Of a stretch of 44,706 nt of DNA, positions 33,957-44,213 are shown one piece after another. Every line of letters starts with the position of its first letter. Position 1 is the first letter of the stretch. Both the position numbers and the translations under genes were made by a program. A model generated the notes under the pieces. The model did no database searches, had not been told where the DNA came from, and saw only the letters and a program-made list of their open reading frames with translations. Where the stretch lies: positions 1 to 44,706 of the forward strand of contig JAICXY010000017.1 in the NCBI GenBank assembly GCA_025934495.1, in the 5' to 3' direction. The DNA is from Candidatus Nitrosocosmicus sp. (lineage in GTDB: Archaea > Thermoproteota > Nitrososphaeria > Nitrososphaerales > Nitrososphaeraceae).

Positions 33957-34312
33957 TAATGCTTCCAATATTAAATTTAATGTCTAAATTTATTCATTTT
34001 ATCTAATTATATCAGAATTTATTAAACATTCGATCTTTTATTATTAGCAATAGTGATCTATGATGCTTGTTATTTCACTTAAAACAAAATTCCAAGATAA
34101 TTAAAAGCCAAAGATTAAAAATAAAGTTTAGAATTTTAGATACTTTGAATGTATATCCAAATGTGATAAACCATCTTTTTAATGGATATAACAGATGCAA
34201 AAAATAATTAAAGCCATTTTGTTTTTTTCTTTAATACTTTAATACTTTAAAAAAATATAACATATAATTTAAATAAAAAAAGGTTAATAATTTCTTCTTA
34301 GCTATAATTATA
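33957..34312. other. Gene-free AT-rich stretch
   Basis: No gene, repeat or RNA is recognised. The region lies between two divergently read genes and should contain the promoter for the plus-strand gene starting at 34313; TTTAAATAAAA near 34267-34277 is a possible TATA box. Confidence 0.4.
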
Positions 34313-34885
34313 ATGACATCAGGTAAATATTTTAATAAAGGTGTAAAAACCTTGGATGAACCCAATATTGGTTTTGTAGTAAGGGAAACTCCTGATAAAA
34401 TTGTAATATTTGGAGAGAAGAATGAAAGATATGATGTGCCCAATACCGAAATTCAACAAGTTGGCGCAAATGTATTACTAGATCTCAAATTATCTGAACT
34501 ACAAAAATATGCAGTTCCAAGAAATTCTCCTTTGCCTACAAGCAGAAAAGATCCATGGGCGGATGATAAAGACTATGTAGATTTGGCAAGCTATGAAGGT
34601 AAGTATCCAAATTCACTGTTTAACAAAGGGGTTAGAGCAAAAAATGAAGATGACGTTGGGCATGTTTTTAAAGAAACTCCTGATAAAATAGTTGTATTTG
34701 GTCAATACAATAGAAGATATGATATCCCTAAAGAAGAAATATATCAAGTGGGTATGAATGTTATCTTAAACAAAGATTTCCCTGAATTACGAAAATATGA
34801 AGTTAATAAAGATAGCCCATTACCCACTGGCGAATCTTTGAATGTATTAAATAAAGAAGCATTCCCTGAACATTACAAAGAATAA
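34313..34885 (+). CDS. Two-repeat PRC-barrel-like protein
   Basis: The 190-residue product is built of two tandem copies of a roughly 72-residue domain. The first has FNKGVKTLDEPNIGFVVRET, PDKIVIFGE, YDVPNTEIQQVGANVLLD and YAVPRNSPLPT. The second has FNKGVRAKNEDDVGHVFKET, PDKIVVFGQ, YDIPKEEIYQVGMNVILN and YEVNKDSPLPT. The beta-rich pattern with GxV, DKIVIFG and DVPxxEI elements resembles PRC-barrel domains, which bind RNA or protein partners. It is cytoplasmic by sequence. Similar proteins are frequent in Nitrososphaerales, and their function is not established. Confidence 0.75.
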   Translation: MTSGKYFNKGVKTLDEPNIGFVVRETPDKIVIFGEKNERYDVPNTEIQQVGANVLLDLKLSELQKYAVPRNSPLPTSRKDPWADDKDYVDLASYEGKYPNSLFNKGVRAKNEDDVGHVFKETPDKIVVFGQYNRRYDIPKEEIYQVGMNVILNKDFPELRKYEVNKDSPLPTGESLNVLNKEAFPEHYKE

Positions 34886-35095
34886 TTGATAAAAATATAA
34901 AATAAAATAATCTTTATTTTATTTTTAAAATAATAATTTTTAAAGGCTCTTGTATCTTGAAAAACATCTTTTAAAAATCGGATCTGTAATGATTAGATGA
35001 ATTGTTTATCTGATTATCAGTTCAGATTGACATAATTATTGAAAATTATGTATAAAATGGTTGAATATCTAAGAAGTTAATAAATTTATCATCAA

Positions 35096-35960
35096 GTTAA
35101 CAGTTTTGTATTAAATGTGCTATGACTTTTTGTATGCTAACACTGATTGATATGATGGAATAACATATCTGGATTACTATTGTAAATTGTGGTTAGGGTG
35201 AATAGATCAAAATGCCTACCAAAGATATGAAGAACCCACTTCATCATTTGATGATGGTCAAGGGATGCCGAAGCAGGATAATGAGCCAAGATTGTACTGC
35301 TGAAAGAAGCTGGATACACAATTCCTAAAGTGAGATAGACACCTAATAATCGTGGCAACAATAATATCAGAAAGTGGTTGCATAATTTCAATGAAAAAGG
35401 ATTAATAAAATGATGTAAAAAATTTCATAAACACAAATCAATCAAGAAAACCATAGATGATATTGAAAAAAAGATTATCAAGATAATGGCCAAAGATCCA
35501 AGAATAGAATATTGTGGTGGACTACCATTTTCAATGTGGTCAATGCGTATACTGGTTTTAGGATTCTTTACCAAGAATATATATCTTGTGAATAGTACAG
35601 GTAATACCGAGATTGGAAACGTTCTCATAAAACATGACTTCAAATGAAAAAATCCTAAAACAACCTTACAAAATAACCTAGATCCAGAATAACATTTGAA
35701 AATAGAGAATAGAATAATTAAGGCATGGCAATCTGTTGTTCCCTCTCTGATCCCATTATGATCTATGAGGATTAGATAGGACCAAATGCTGCAAAAACAT
35801 ATGGCGAGACATCCTGGTCTTTTGTAGAATTTTAGACAATATATCAATACATCAATTCAAGAAGATAAAATACTTCATATTTCGGATACTAGCTAAAATT
35901 AAATTTGTATTTCTTCAAACTAGGACTCCAGATCTTAATCTGATAGAAATAGATGGATAA
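35096..35960 (+). mobile_element. IS630-like remnant
   Basis: The left end GTTAACAGTTTTGTA matches the GTTAACAG terminal repeat of the IS630-like elements near 13.7 and 15.9 kb. The plus strand carries broken coding: VILLKEAGYTIP followed by NNRGNNNIRKWLHNFNEKGL (helix-turn-helix part), IEKKIIKIMAKDPRIEYCGG, FSMWSMRIL, and at the end TPDLNLIEIDG, the catalytic motif with glutamate. Many frameshifts and stops are present. The right end beyond about 35960 cannot be recognised. Confidence 0.68.
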
Positions 35961-36100
35961 AGTGAACAAAAACTCTTTACATGCAGAAGTATTTGTTATT
36001 TACATAACCGTTTAGGGAATCTTTTAATATAGAATCAATTATAATAATTTGAATAGATAATAGTAATTATTAAATAATCCATAAAATTGCCTAACATAAG

Positions 36101-36110
36101 TTTTTTATCT
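36101..36110 (+). promoter_or_regulatory. Possible TATA box of the 77-residue gene
   Basis: TTTTTTATCT is centred about 25 bases before the ATG at 36131. It is a plausible leaderless-type promoter position, but AT-rich surroundings make the call weak. Confidence 0.28.
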
Positions 36111-36130
36111 TCATACTATAACATGTTTAT

Positions 36131-36364
36131 ATGTCTGAAGGGGAGAAAACTGAGAATACAACATTTAATACGCATTTTAGACAAGTACCAGGCCTTGGAT
36201 TGGTGGCAGTTGTCCCAAAAGATTGGTTAAATAAAAAGGTGAGGTTTGAATATGAAGAGAAAGAATTTGAAACCAATGTAATGTATAGGGGAAAAAGATC
36301 CATCATCCGGTTGGATTTCAGATCTGCGAGTGGAGGTCCTGTTACTGTAAAACTATTAAATTAG
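36131..36364 (+). CDS. Small conserved-looking archaeal protein, unknown function
   Basis: The 77-residue product reads MSEGEKTENTTFNTHFRQVP, then GLGLVAVVPKDWLNKKVRFE and KRSIIRLDFRSASGGPVTVK. The strands around VAVVPKDWLNKKVRFEYEEK and IIRLDFRSASG suggest a compact beta domain. I do not recognise a named family. It is flanked on both sides by transposon relics yet its frame is intact, it has a possible promoter box, and a T-rich tract follows at 36385-36394 that could end transcription. It is therefore likely a real gene that survived inside an insertion-prone zone. Confidence 0.72.
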   Translation: MSEGEKTENTTFNTHFRQVPGLGLVAVVPKDWLNKKVRFEYEEKEFETNVMYRGKRSIIRLDFRSASGGPVTVKLLN

Positions 36365-36689
36365 TGGATATTTTAAATCAAGCCTTTTTTTCTTTAATTA
36401 AGCAACTACATTCAAAGATGTGTTATATTATTACTAAATATAATTTTAATACCAATATTTAATTATTTTATAATTGATGTTACCTTACAAATTAGTTATT
36501 TTTGTTTTGTCATCATGATGCCTTTAGCTTATTCTTGTGATTTATGATTATGAGTAATTCAGTTCTTGAATGATCAATAGTTATGAAAAAGAACATTTTA
36601 CGTCTACTAATGATTGAATATGGTATAGATGAATTCAAATCATGGTAATCTTGCTAAAAAAAGATAGATATATGATATTCCAATTAAAA
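36365..36689. other. Gene-free stretch
   Basis: A T-rich tract at 36385-36394 lies 20 bases after the preceding stop codon and is a possible terminator. The rest has no recognised gene; its right part may be the decayed N-terminal end of the IS6-like relic that follows. Confidence 0.4.
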
Positions 36690-37158
36690 AGATATACAAT
36701 TATCATGACCATACCAAAAGAAAAAAGATTAAGCAATTTATCGTTGATGAAACTCAGATAAATGTTGGATCTCAATACATATGGCTATGGATCGCTATTG
36801 AACCTACGAATAAGCAAATTCTTCAGATTGAAATATCCTTTGAAAGAACAATGCTTGTAGCAGAGAGATTTATTGCATCACTGGTAAATACATATGGCAA
36901 GCATTTAGTTTCTACAGACGGTGGAACTTTATCCTCAAGCTTGCAGATTCTTGAAAGTAGATCATCATATCCATTCCTCTGTAGAAAAAAGTTTGATAGA
37001 AAGGACAATGCAGTATGTAAAAGATAGAATCGAAGGTTTTGATGATTACTTTCTTGCAAAAAGAAGAACAAATGTAAATTAAAGCATGTAAAACAATGGC
37101 TATATTTATTCATAGATCAACACAATATGGAAATATTATCTAAAGTTAAGAACCCCCA
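36690..37158 (+). mobile_element. IS6-like transposase remnant
   Basis: The plus strand encodes the IS6 catalytic core in nearly one frame: FIVDETQINVGSQYIWLWIA (first Asp), IEPTNKQILQIEISFERTML, then ASLVNTYGKHLVSTDGGT (second Asp in TDGG). After a frameshift come pieces matching the IKDRTE-FDxYF and CKK-HVKQWLYLFI segments of the 43-kb copy. The right end reads TAAAGTTAAGAACCCC, a variant of the terminal repeat closer to that at 29665-30362. The left terminal repeat was not found, so the 5' end is lost. Confidence 0.72.
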
Positions 37159-37159
37159 A

Positions 37160-37620
37160 TTTTAAGATCTATTTTATAAATGACAAACACTTATTAACCA
37201 TAGCCTGATCCTTGACCGCAGTATCTTATATTTTCTCAAGAGAATTTATTATATTTCTTTTTCAACTCATTTCGTGGTCTTGGAATTATGTTGTTCTATA
37301 ATACCAATGAAAGAACTTTTAGTGATGTTTTCCGTCTCGCCTATATTTTATATTCTTTGATAGATGGATATACATTGCCTTATAAAACTGTCTATCTAGT
37401 GTGTATATAGATGCAAACCGTTCTTTGATCTAAATCAAAGAGAAATTCTGTTTCCAGTTATCAACGTGTAATCGATGTAAAGACGATAATAAAAAGAAGT
37501 ATGAAACCCTTTTTTATCATCTAGATTATATGGTCGACTAGCGTGGCATACATTCGTTCCCTATTTTACCATTTTTCTCAGATAAAAACTTGATCTTATT
37601 TTATATATTTGGGAATCTCT
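37160..37620 (-). mobile_element. IS5-like (DDE_Tnp_4 type) remnant, heavily decayed
   Basis: Minus-strand pieces in three frames resemble the element at 10290-11190. RLYIDYTLITGNRISL is followed by FDLDQRTVC (compare FLFDLDQKSKVCRDI), and SFIGIIEQH is followed by IPRPRNELKKKY. Stops occur every few codons. The similarity is fragmentary, and boundaries are approximate. It abuts the IS6-like relic and lies about 250 bases from pth2. Confidence 0.42.
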
Positions 37621-37874
37621 ATTGTAAATGCCACCAAATAAAAGTAATGGTTTTTTGGATAATGCCTCATAAGAGAGCAGAGAGAACAGGAGGAAAAAAT
37701 ACTTATGGTCATTAATATGTTTATTTTATTTATGCAAGAGATGAGATGAAAGGACATAACTTTTAATTTTCAATAGAATATCCTTATAAAATGTTTTTAA
37801 AATATGCTAAATATTAAATTAATAATTTTATAATATTAAAAAAAACAATGTAATAGATCACATCAACTATTGTA

Positions 37875-38231
37875 TTATAATAATTTCAAATGTCCTGTCA
37901 ATCTATCTAATTTATTAGAAGTATCTGGTCCAAATCCACAACAAGTAAGAGTATTAGGATCAACTTGTGTTTTTCCAGCATCCCTTATTGCAGTAGTTAA
38001 AATTCTCAATTCTCTTGCTTTTCTAATCAACTCAATCAATTCTTTTTCAGATTTTACTTTTAATACTGCTTTTCTTTGATTACCATAATTAATCCAATTG
38101 TAAATCTCATTCATATTATTATATACTACGGAACTACATGCATGACCAACTTGAGCTGCAATTTTTCCGCACCCCATGTCCAGATCTTTTCGAACTACTA
38201 TTACAAATTTAATATCATCTTTTGAAGACAT
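37875..38231 (-). CDS. pth2: Peptidyl-tRNA hydrolase 2
   Basis: Pth2 releases tRNA from peptidyl-tRNA that drops off ribosomes; archaea and eukaryotes use this type. The 118-residue product has the family start KFVIVVRKDLDMGCGKIAAQ followed by VGHACSSVV, the middle QRKAVLKVKSEKELIELIRK, and the catalytic region TTAIRDAGKTQVDPNTLTCC with GFGPDTSNKLDRLTGHLKLL. The conserved Lys, His and Asp positions are present. Length is standard. It is alone on the minus strand, 145 bases downstream of a small membrane-protein gene. Confidence 0.95.
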   Translation of the reverse strand: MSSKDDIKFVIVVRKDLDMGCGKIAAQVGHACSSVVYNNMNEIYNWINYGNQRKAVLKVKSEKELIELIRKARELRILTTAIRDAGKTQVDPNTLTCCGFGPDTSNKLDRLTGHLKLL

Positions 38232-38376
38232 TTATATTATTTACATCGATATCAGGAGGTAAAATAGTGTTATGGCAATTATGATTGATTATTAAGTATG
38301 TTCATTGCATTTATGTTTTATTACTGCATTAAGTTGATGAAACTAACAAATTACAATATTATCTTAATGCAGTTAG

Positions 38377-38757
38377 TTAATGCTGATTTGATATTTTACT
38401 GAATTTTATTGCTACAATACTCGTATAGATTAAGAATCCCTGAAGAATATATCCTCCTAATATCAAAACTATAGTATTAAGAGGTCTTGATAAAGTCATA
38501 ATCCTATGAATATGTGCAGAAACAAAACTGTTTCCTACGATAATTAATATTGCAAGTGATATGCAAACATATAATGACATTTTATAGCCCTTTGCAACAA
38601 AAAATGCCAAAAAGATATACGATAATTCAAGGAGAATTGCATATATAATAAATCTGGGATCTCCAAATGGTATTCCAATTATACCAGTTATTATAATGGA
38701 CACCAATACAATAAAGACTTGAGCCATAGGTTTTGGAGTTAGAGATTGAAAATTCAA
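38377..38757 (-). CDS. Small integral membrane protein, four predicted helices
   Basis: The 126-residue product has four hydrophobic segments, about residues 12-30 (QVFIVLVSIIITGIIGIPF), 36-55 (FIIYAILLELSYIFLAFFVA), 60-80 (SLYVCISLAILIIVGNSF) and 95-118 (IVLILGGYILQGFLIYTSIV). The linkers are short and basic, with SAHIHRIMTLSRPLN between the third and fourth. I recognise no family and see no catalytic motif; the His pair in SAHIHR could bind metal or heme but this is speculation. The gene is read toward pth2. Confidence 0.68.
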   Translation of the reverse strand: MNFQSLTPKPMAQVFIVLVSIIITGIIGIPFGDPRFIIYAILLELSYIFLAFFVAKGYKMSLYVCISLAILIIVGNSFVSAHIHRIMTLSRPLNTIVLILGGYILQGFLIYTSIVAIKFSKISNQH

Positions 38758-39293
38758 TAATATTTATACAATATTTAATTTTTTTTTCACTAATATAATT
38801 TGTATTATTTATATCAAAGCAACGCTTAAAGATCTAAGCATTCTAAAAGTCTGCCACACTTTACCATGAGTGTCATATTTATAGTAGTAATTTTCAAATC
38901 GCTTTCAGTTTTTTGAATTCAAATGCTAAGATCTTATCGATATTGATATCATCTAGCAATTATGGGCGATTCATAGTATTTAAGAGGATTCAGAATTACC
39001 TTGCTATTCACATTGTTTAGGCATAAATAACACTAAAAAATCCGATAGATATCCAGAAAAAAAATAAAGTTTAGATGTTTTTTGATTTACAGTCAATACA
39101 AAATATTTGCATATATGAAGCATCATTGTTGCTTAAAAATAAATAATAATTAATTATCAAGGATTATTGGTTAAAATGTTAATATAATCAGGTAAGTTCC
39201 AATATAGAAGTCGTAGGGATCTATATTAATATATAATGTATAATTATAATTTTGCATCTATTGTTATAGATTTAGATCTTTACAAATTCAACC
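38758..39293. other. Gene-free stretch between the patatin-like gene and the membrane protein gene
   Basis: No gene, repeat or RNA is recognised in these 536 bases. The sequence is AT-rich with several short T and A runs. It should contain the promoter of the small membrane-protein gene near 38790. Confidence 0.4.
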
Positions 39294-40862
39294 TTATTTA
39301 AATTTGCATATAATACACGTATCGTCATAACCTTGTTTGATTAAATCTCTTATTGTATGTTTAGAAAAATCAAACGCTTTACCATATATATCATTGCTAT
39401 CGCAGATATTTTGACATGCACCATATTCGATCCTTCTTAGGCGATTTATTGCAATTCTCCCCTTTACTAGATCTTCAATTCGTCTTATCTCTCCTTTATG
39501 ATTTGTACTTTGTATTTTGCTTTTTAAACCAATATTTAATTTTTTATAAATATCAAATTCAGAAATACCATTTTCTTTGGCCATTTTCATCAAAGATCTA
39601 ATTATATAGACATAATCAGATACCATATTGGCAACTTTCTCATCATATTTTGATTTATCGTGATATAATATATTCTGAATTCTATTATTAATAGAATCTG
39701 GATCTTCCGGAGTTCCTATTTCTTTGGTAGGATATAGGTCGCCTATGAATACATCTAATGAAGGAACTGTCTCATCTAACCCTTTGACTTTATACCAATA
39801 ATCTCTATGTGCCTGTAATACTTCTCTCAAAGGAGTATTACTAAGATAAAACCCATCCATAATTGGACGGGCCTGTACTTTACCATCAGGTACATATCCA
39901 TCTTCTATTATAGTTGTTATTACATTTAGTTCAGGGAATTTATATCTTAAGTGTGAAGACATTGTTGTAAGTAGATGTTCCATTTTTATGCCATCATTAT
40001 AAAATATAACATGCTTCTCCTTGCTATCCTCATCACCATATATAGACATAAGTTGATTTTTTTTGTTACCATAACTATCAAATGTAACAGTTGTAGCATC
40101 TTGTACATCTACAGCAACAAGAATTAATCGTGGTTCTCCTTCATATGTTTTTATCGGATTAATTTTATCATCCCAATAATTGCGTATTGTTTTAATTAAT
40201 GGCGCATTATCGTATCTAATCATAAAGTTAAATGGATTTAAGAATCTATAATCTGGTTGAAATATTATAGGTGATAATACGTTAGGTATCCCAAATGGCA
40301 AACAGGCAAATAGATACCATGACCAATACCTTCTAAAAGATTCAGTTGTAGCTAGCTTCCCATATCTATCGGGCCATAAATAATAATATGATAAAAAATT
40401 AGGTGTTTCTCGTATATTTTCATAAATTATATCAAACTCTTTAAGAATGGGATTCCATAATTTGTTAATTTGTTCTCTAAAAAAAGATAAATATTCCTGC
40501 CATGTTGTTATAAATGGATTTTCTAAGTACCATGTATCTGTAGAAACATTATCCCAAAATTGATATAGCATCTCCGCAGAACCCTCCCAAGGATTAAATT
40601 TATCTTTGTTTAGTAAGACATGGTTTACTAACAAAGTTGCATTTATGGCTCCAGCAGAAGTACCTGCAACGATATCAAATAGATGTCTATTTTGGTCTAT
40701 TGATTTTTCAATTAGATTATCATATAACGCTTTAAAAACACCTGCTTCATAAGCGCCGAGAGCTCCTCCCCCTTGAAATATTAGTGCTCTATGCGTACAA
40801 ATCTCTTCTTTATAATTATTATCATTATTTTCTGGCGAATATAGCACAATATTATAGGACAA
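39294..40862 (-). CDS. Patatin-like phospholipase (DUF3734-type)
   Basis: Patatin-family enzymes hydrolyse acyl esters with a Ser-Asp dyad. The 522-residue product has the oxyanion motif ALIFQGGGALGAYEAGVF (about residues 26-43) and the nucleophile Ser69 in the GTSAG motif of FDIVAGTSAGAINATLL. The partner is likely Asp336 in RPIMDGFYLSNTPLREVLQA; the usual DGG/DGA is DGF here. The long region after it (LDVFIGDLYPTKE, then helices) resembles the C-terminal domain found in bacterial patatin-like proteins of about 350-550 residues. There is no signal peptide, so it acts inside the cell. Archaeal lipids are mainly ether-linked, so its target is not obvious. Lateral origin from bacteria is possible. 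Confidence 0.87.
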   Translation of the reverse strand: MSYNIVLYSPENNDNNYKEEICTHRALIFQGGGALGAYEAGVFKALYDNLIEKSIDQNRHLFDIVAGTSAGAINATLLVNHVLLNKDKFNPWEGSAEMLYQFWDNVSTDTWYLENPFITTWQEYLSFFREQINKLWNPILKEFDIIYENIRETPNFLSYYYLWPDRYGKLATTESFRRYWSWYLFACLPFGIPNVLSPIIFQPDYRFLNPFNFMIRYDNAPLIKTIRNYWDDKINPIKTYEGEPRLILVAVDVQDATTVTFDSYGNKKNQLMSIYGDEDSKEKHVIFYNDGIKMEHLLTTMSSHLRYKFPELNVITTIIEDGYVPDGKVQARPIMDGFYLSNTPLREVLQAHRDYWYKVKGLDETVPSLDVFIGDLYPTKEIGTPEDPDSINNRIQNILYHDKSKYDEKVANMVSDYVYIIRSLMKMAKENGISEFDIYKKLNIGLKSKIQSTNHKGEIRRIEDLVKGRIAINRLRRIEYGACQNICDSNDIYGKAFDFSKHTIRDLIKQGYDDTCIICKFK

Positions 40863-40956
40863 CTTCTCGGTTATTAATTCACATATTAATTAATTAAATT
40901 TGAAATATCAATATATACGTAATGACCCAAATTCAGAGATGGATTCCTAGATAGAT

Positions 40957-42143
40957 GAGGCATGGTCATAATTCGATACTGTTCATCGTTATCCAGAATT
41001 TCATTTCATCAGCCAGTCCCAAGGATATATTTTATTGATTTTGGATTTAGTTTCTCAGTTTTACAGTTATAGTATACCAATATTTGATAAAGCAAAACAG
41101 ACAAAAGTACAATTGCAGATATTTTATGAAATCCACATACTGACAATGGATCTATCCTAATACTGATTTGATATGTTCTATCAATGGCTCTATAGATATC
41201 CTTCTACGGCTGTAGATTGTCTGCCCTAATACCGATTGATAAAAGCATACCAGATCAAGCCTCTTTTTGGAGATACTTTCATATCTTTCAACAGGACAAA
41301 CTAGATCTATTCCCAATACTTTTGCTATATTCGTACAGTCTCTTATCATCGTATCCAGGATCAGCTATCATGTACAATACAGATAGTAAAGAGAATACCA
41401 AAGAAGAAGTTGTTAAAGGAATGTACATCCTATTATCTGGAACATTCGCAGTAGTAGTACCATCTGCAGTTCGAGGTACTATGATCTTGCCTGTTGTACA
41501 GGGTAGATGGAGTTTATATCCGAATATCCATCCCTTTGTATGACTATAACCACCACCACCACCACCACCATCTTGCATCGGTATCAATACCAGAATGCGG
41601 CACTACTCCTTTTTTTATGGATGATTTATGCCATACAGGACCTTTTGCTTTTATAAGAGTACTGTCTGTTGCAGTTATAGTATGATCTACCATATCTTCT
41701 ACAGCAAACAGATATCCCATTGTCGATATTCTTTCTTTAACGTCTGTAGTAGAAATAGTCTTCAACCGTCTATCAAATGTACATCTACTGCTAGGTATTG
41801 TTAAAAGACCGCATGCTAATGCTAGTTTATAATTATACTGACAGCAGTACATGATAAGAAAAGTATGCAATCCATTGTTTGAATTCCGTCTAAACCTATC
41901 TTATAATAAAGCATCTTAAAATTATTGTTGATAGAGAATATACATATGGTCTGCTACGTTTCTTTTGGGGTGCCATAACAGGCCATTGTATACAACCTAT
42001 CAGATACAGAATGTTAAAGAGATGGATTCCTTTAATCTATCAAGAGCTAATCTTTGGAATAGTTGTTCTAAAAATAATATTCCAGAGGTTAGCTTTAATC
42101 TTATAAAATCTATGAAGAGATAATTTGAATTATGACCATATCT
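40957..42143 (-). mobile_element. Family 'A' insertion sequence, longest copy, transposase frameshifted
   Basis: This is the longest copy, about 1187 bp. The left end GAGGCATGGTCATA and the decayed right end TATGACCATATCT are inverted repeats, with TAGATAGAT outside both ends (40948-40956 and 42144-42152), a target duplication of 5-9 bp. The minus strand reads in three frames a DDE transposase: ITATDSTLIKAKGPVWHKSS (first Asp), SGIDTDARW, then GYSHTKGWIFGYKLHLPCTT, YMIADPGYDDKRLYEYSK (second Asp) and YSRRRISIEPLIEHIKSV (likely Glu). The first frame breaks at a (ACC)7 run. It looks IS4/IS5-related; exact family is not certain. Confidence 0.78.
41549..41570. repeat. (ACC)7 microsatellite inside an IS transposase gene
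   Basis: Seven ACC units plus one A. On the transposase strand this is (TGG)7, read as seven Trp in the upstream frame and seven Gly in the next one. It stands exactly where other family members have DARWGYSH, and the reading frame changes across it. Confidence 0.88.
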
Positions 42144-42299
42144 TAGATAGATAATTGATTCTTTATAGTTTATTATTGCTGGTTGTAAACCACAGTAATT
42201 GGCAAAGCCTACTATAAGGATGAATAAGGTGTTCATAAGAGAAAGAAAATTCAAGATGTATAATATCAGATAAACACTATATAGAATCAGCAGCACAAG

Positions 42300-43240
42300 A
42301 TTTACAAATCAAGAAAGGACCTACAAATGGTACAAAAGATATGATGATAAAGAATGATTGGTCGTATTAAAGGATAAACAAAAAGTGGAAGACAGCTTTC
42401 ATTGATAGAGCATGATTTAATGATAAAATAAGAAAAGAATTAAAACATAACAACAATACTATTGGATAGGATTTCAAACAGAGGTTATGATGATGGATAT
42501 TATTCAAAAGAGAACTACTATTATCAAGTATAAGTGCATATATCTATCGATTGCTGTATAAATGGGGCTTTATCAAAGATATCTCTAAAAAGATTCGAAA
42601 GAACGACTGCATCCAAAGAAGATAATAGAAAGAAATTTAAAAAAAGGGTACAAAAGGCACAGATTGTTGCCCTTAAAAATGATTGGAATATCCTAGTACA
42701 AGGTGAATCGTGTTTGTACATGATTTGTACAAAAGAAGAAAATGATGGATAACAAGACAAAAAAAGACCTAGGTCACAGTCATATGGTCTTATGATAAAA
42801 CTATACTCTTTGGAGATATCAAATCGTGATGATATACAACTATTCAAACATCAGTATAACCGATTTGATGGCAGCCAGTATTTTATCAGATACCTTGAGC
42901 GAGTAAGAAAGAAATTTAAAATTAGTTATTTTGATAGGTAGAGCACAATATAACACAGCATCGATCCAAGATAGTATCAAATATCTGCAGAGGATTACGA
43001 TAACGTGATAGTAGAATATTTTCCTGTTAATATGGTTCATCTGAATTTTATGCTATTGAGGAATATTGGAGACAAGGAAAGCATATGTTGTTCTCTTATT
43101 ACTTTACTATCCAAACTTTCAATCGCTTTGATATATGATTACTCTATACCACAGAACATGGGGTGTTCAAATTGGATATTAAGAGTATCTGTTGAGATCC
43201 ACGAATTAATGTTGTTTAATATAGGTTCATGATATCTCTT
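42300..43240 (+). mobile_element. IS630-like (DDE_3 type) transposase remnant
   Basis: The plus strand holds broken coding for a second IS630 subgroup. Pieces are LLYKWGFIKDISKKIRKNDC, the frame at 42534-42752 with KKFKKRVQKAQIVALKNDWN followed by ILVQGES, then SYDKTILFGDI, QYNRFDGSQYFIRYLERVRK, VIVEYFPVN, and LNFM with EEYWRQGK in shifted frames. The last is the conserved catalytic glutamate block. At least five frame breaks exist. It is clearly different from the IS630-like elements near 13.7 and 35 kb. Ends were not found. Confidence 0.68.
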
Positions 43241-43470
43241 TGTTTATCATGTTCAAAAGAATAAGACAAATTTTTTTAGAACTCCTTTTGATAGGGTCTG
43301 ATTATATTTTATCAAATTTATCTTTAGGAAAGATATCGTAGTTTGTATTGTTTTATTAGAAGAAATCATGCTTACATTTGGAACTTTATTCAAGGAACAA
43401 TAAGCAAAGAAAATATCAAACAAGACAAAAAGAATGTAAAATAATACTTGAAAGAGTAGATTGTTTCTAT

Positions 43471-44162
43471 GGCTCTGTTAACTTAAGAAAATATTTCTTT
43501 ATTGTGTTGATCGATGAATAAATATAGCCACTGTTTCACATGGTTTAATTTACATTTGTTCTTTTTACAAGGAAAGTAATTATCAAAGGTTTCGGTTCTA
43601 TCCTTTATGTACTGCTGTATTGTTCTTTCAATAATGCTTTTTTTAAAAGAAGAATGCAAATGATGATCTAGTTTCAAGAAACTACAGGCTTGCGGATACC
43701 ATGTGCCACCGTCTGTAAAAACCGGATGCAGTCCATATTCACTTACTTACAATTTTTGACAAAAATCGTTCTGCTACTACAAACATATTCCGTTCTTTTG
43801 ATATCTCAACTGAAAGAATTTCTCTATCTTTTGGTTCGATAATGGCAACCCAACAAAACCAGATTAATTCGGAGCCTGCTTTTACAGCATTTTCATCTTT
43901 TTGTATATAAGAATATTCAAGAATTTTCTTTTTTCTATGTGTTTTCTTTGGTTTATACTTTTGAATCCAATTCCATATGGAAACATGACTTATCTTTACT
44001 AAAAGTAAAAATGATAATGCTTTCGCGGTATTTCTAAAGGATAAACTTAAAAAATACAAGTATAATCCATAACCAATAATTTTTGAAGGTGTTCTATTTC
44101 TTGAGCTCATAAAATGTATGGTTGTCTTAAAGCTATAGGTTTTTCCTTAAGTTAACAGAGCC
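43471..44162 (-). mobile_element. IS6-like insertion sequence with intact ends and 8-bp target duplication
   Basis: The ends GGCTCTGTTAACTTAAG (43471-43487) and CTTAAGTTAACAGAGCC (44146-44162) are perfect 17-bp inverted repeats. GTTTCTAT stands directly outside both (43463-43470 and 44163-44170), the 8-bp duplication typical of IS6. The 692-bp element encodes one transposase on the minus strand, in two frames: 44110-43739 (SSRNRTPSKIIGYGLYLYFL, helix-turn-helix ISHVSIWNWIQKY, first Asp in IQKDENAVKAG) and then TDGGTWYPQACSF (second Asp) and IKDRTETFDNYFPCKK (after the Glu). A duplicated 4-mer (ACTTACTT at 43741-43748) breaks the frame. Confidence 0.9.
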
Positions 44163-44213
44163 GTTTCTATATGCGCAATAGATCAATACAATAAAAAAGT
44201 AATTACTAATATC

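Noticed and set aside
35425-35847. 140-codon minus-strand frame
   Set aside because: It lies antisense to an IS630-like relic whose pieces are recognisable on the plus strand; Cys/Phe-rich noise.
41544-41870. Open frame ending in seven tryptophans
   Set aside because: It is the first part of the family 'A' transposase read into the (TGG)7 microsatellite, not a separate gene.
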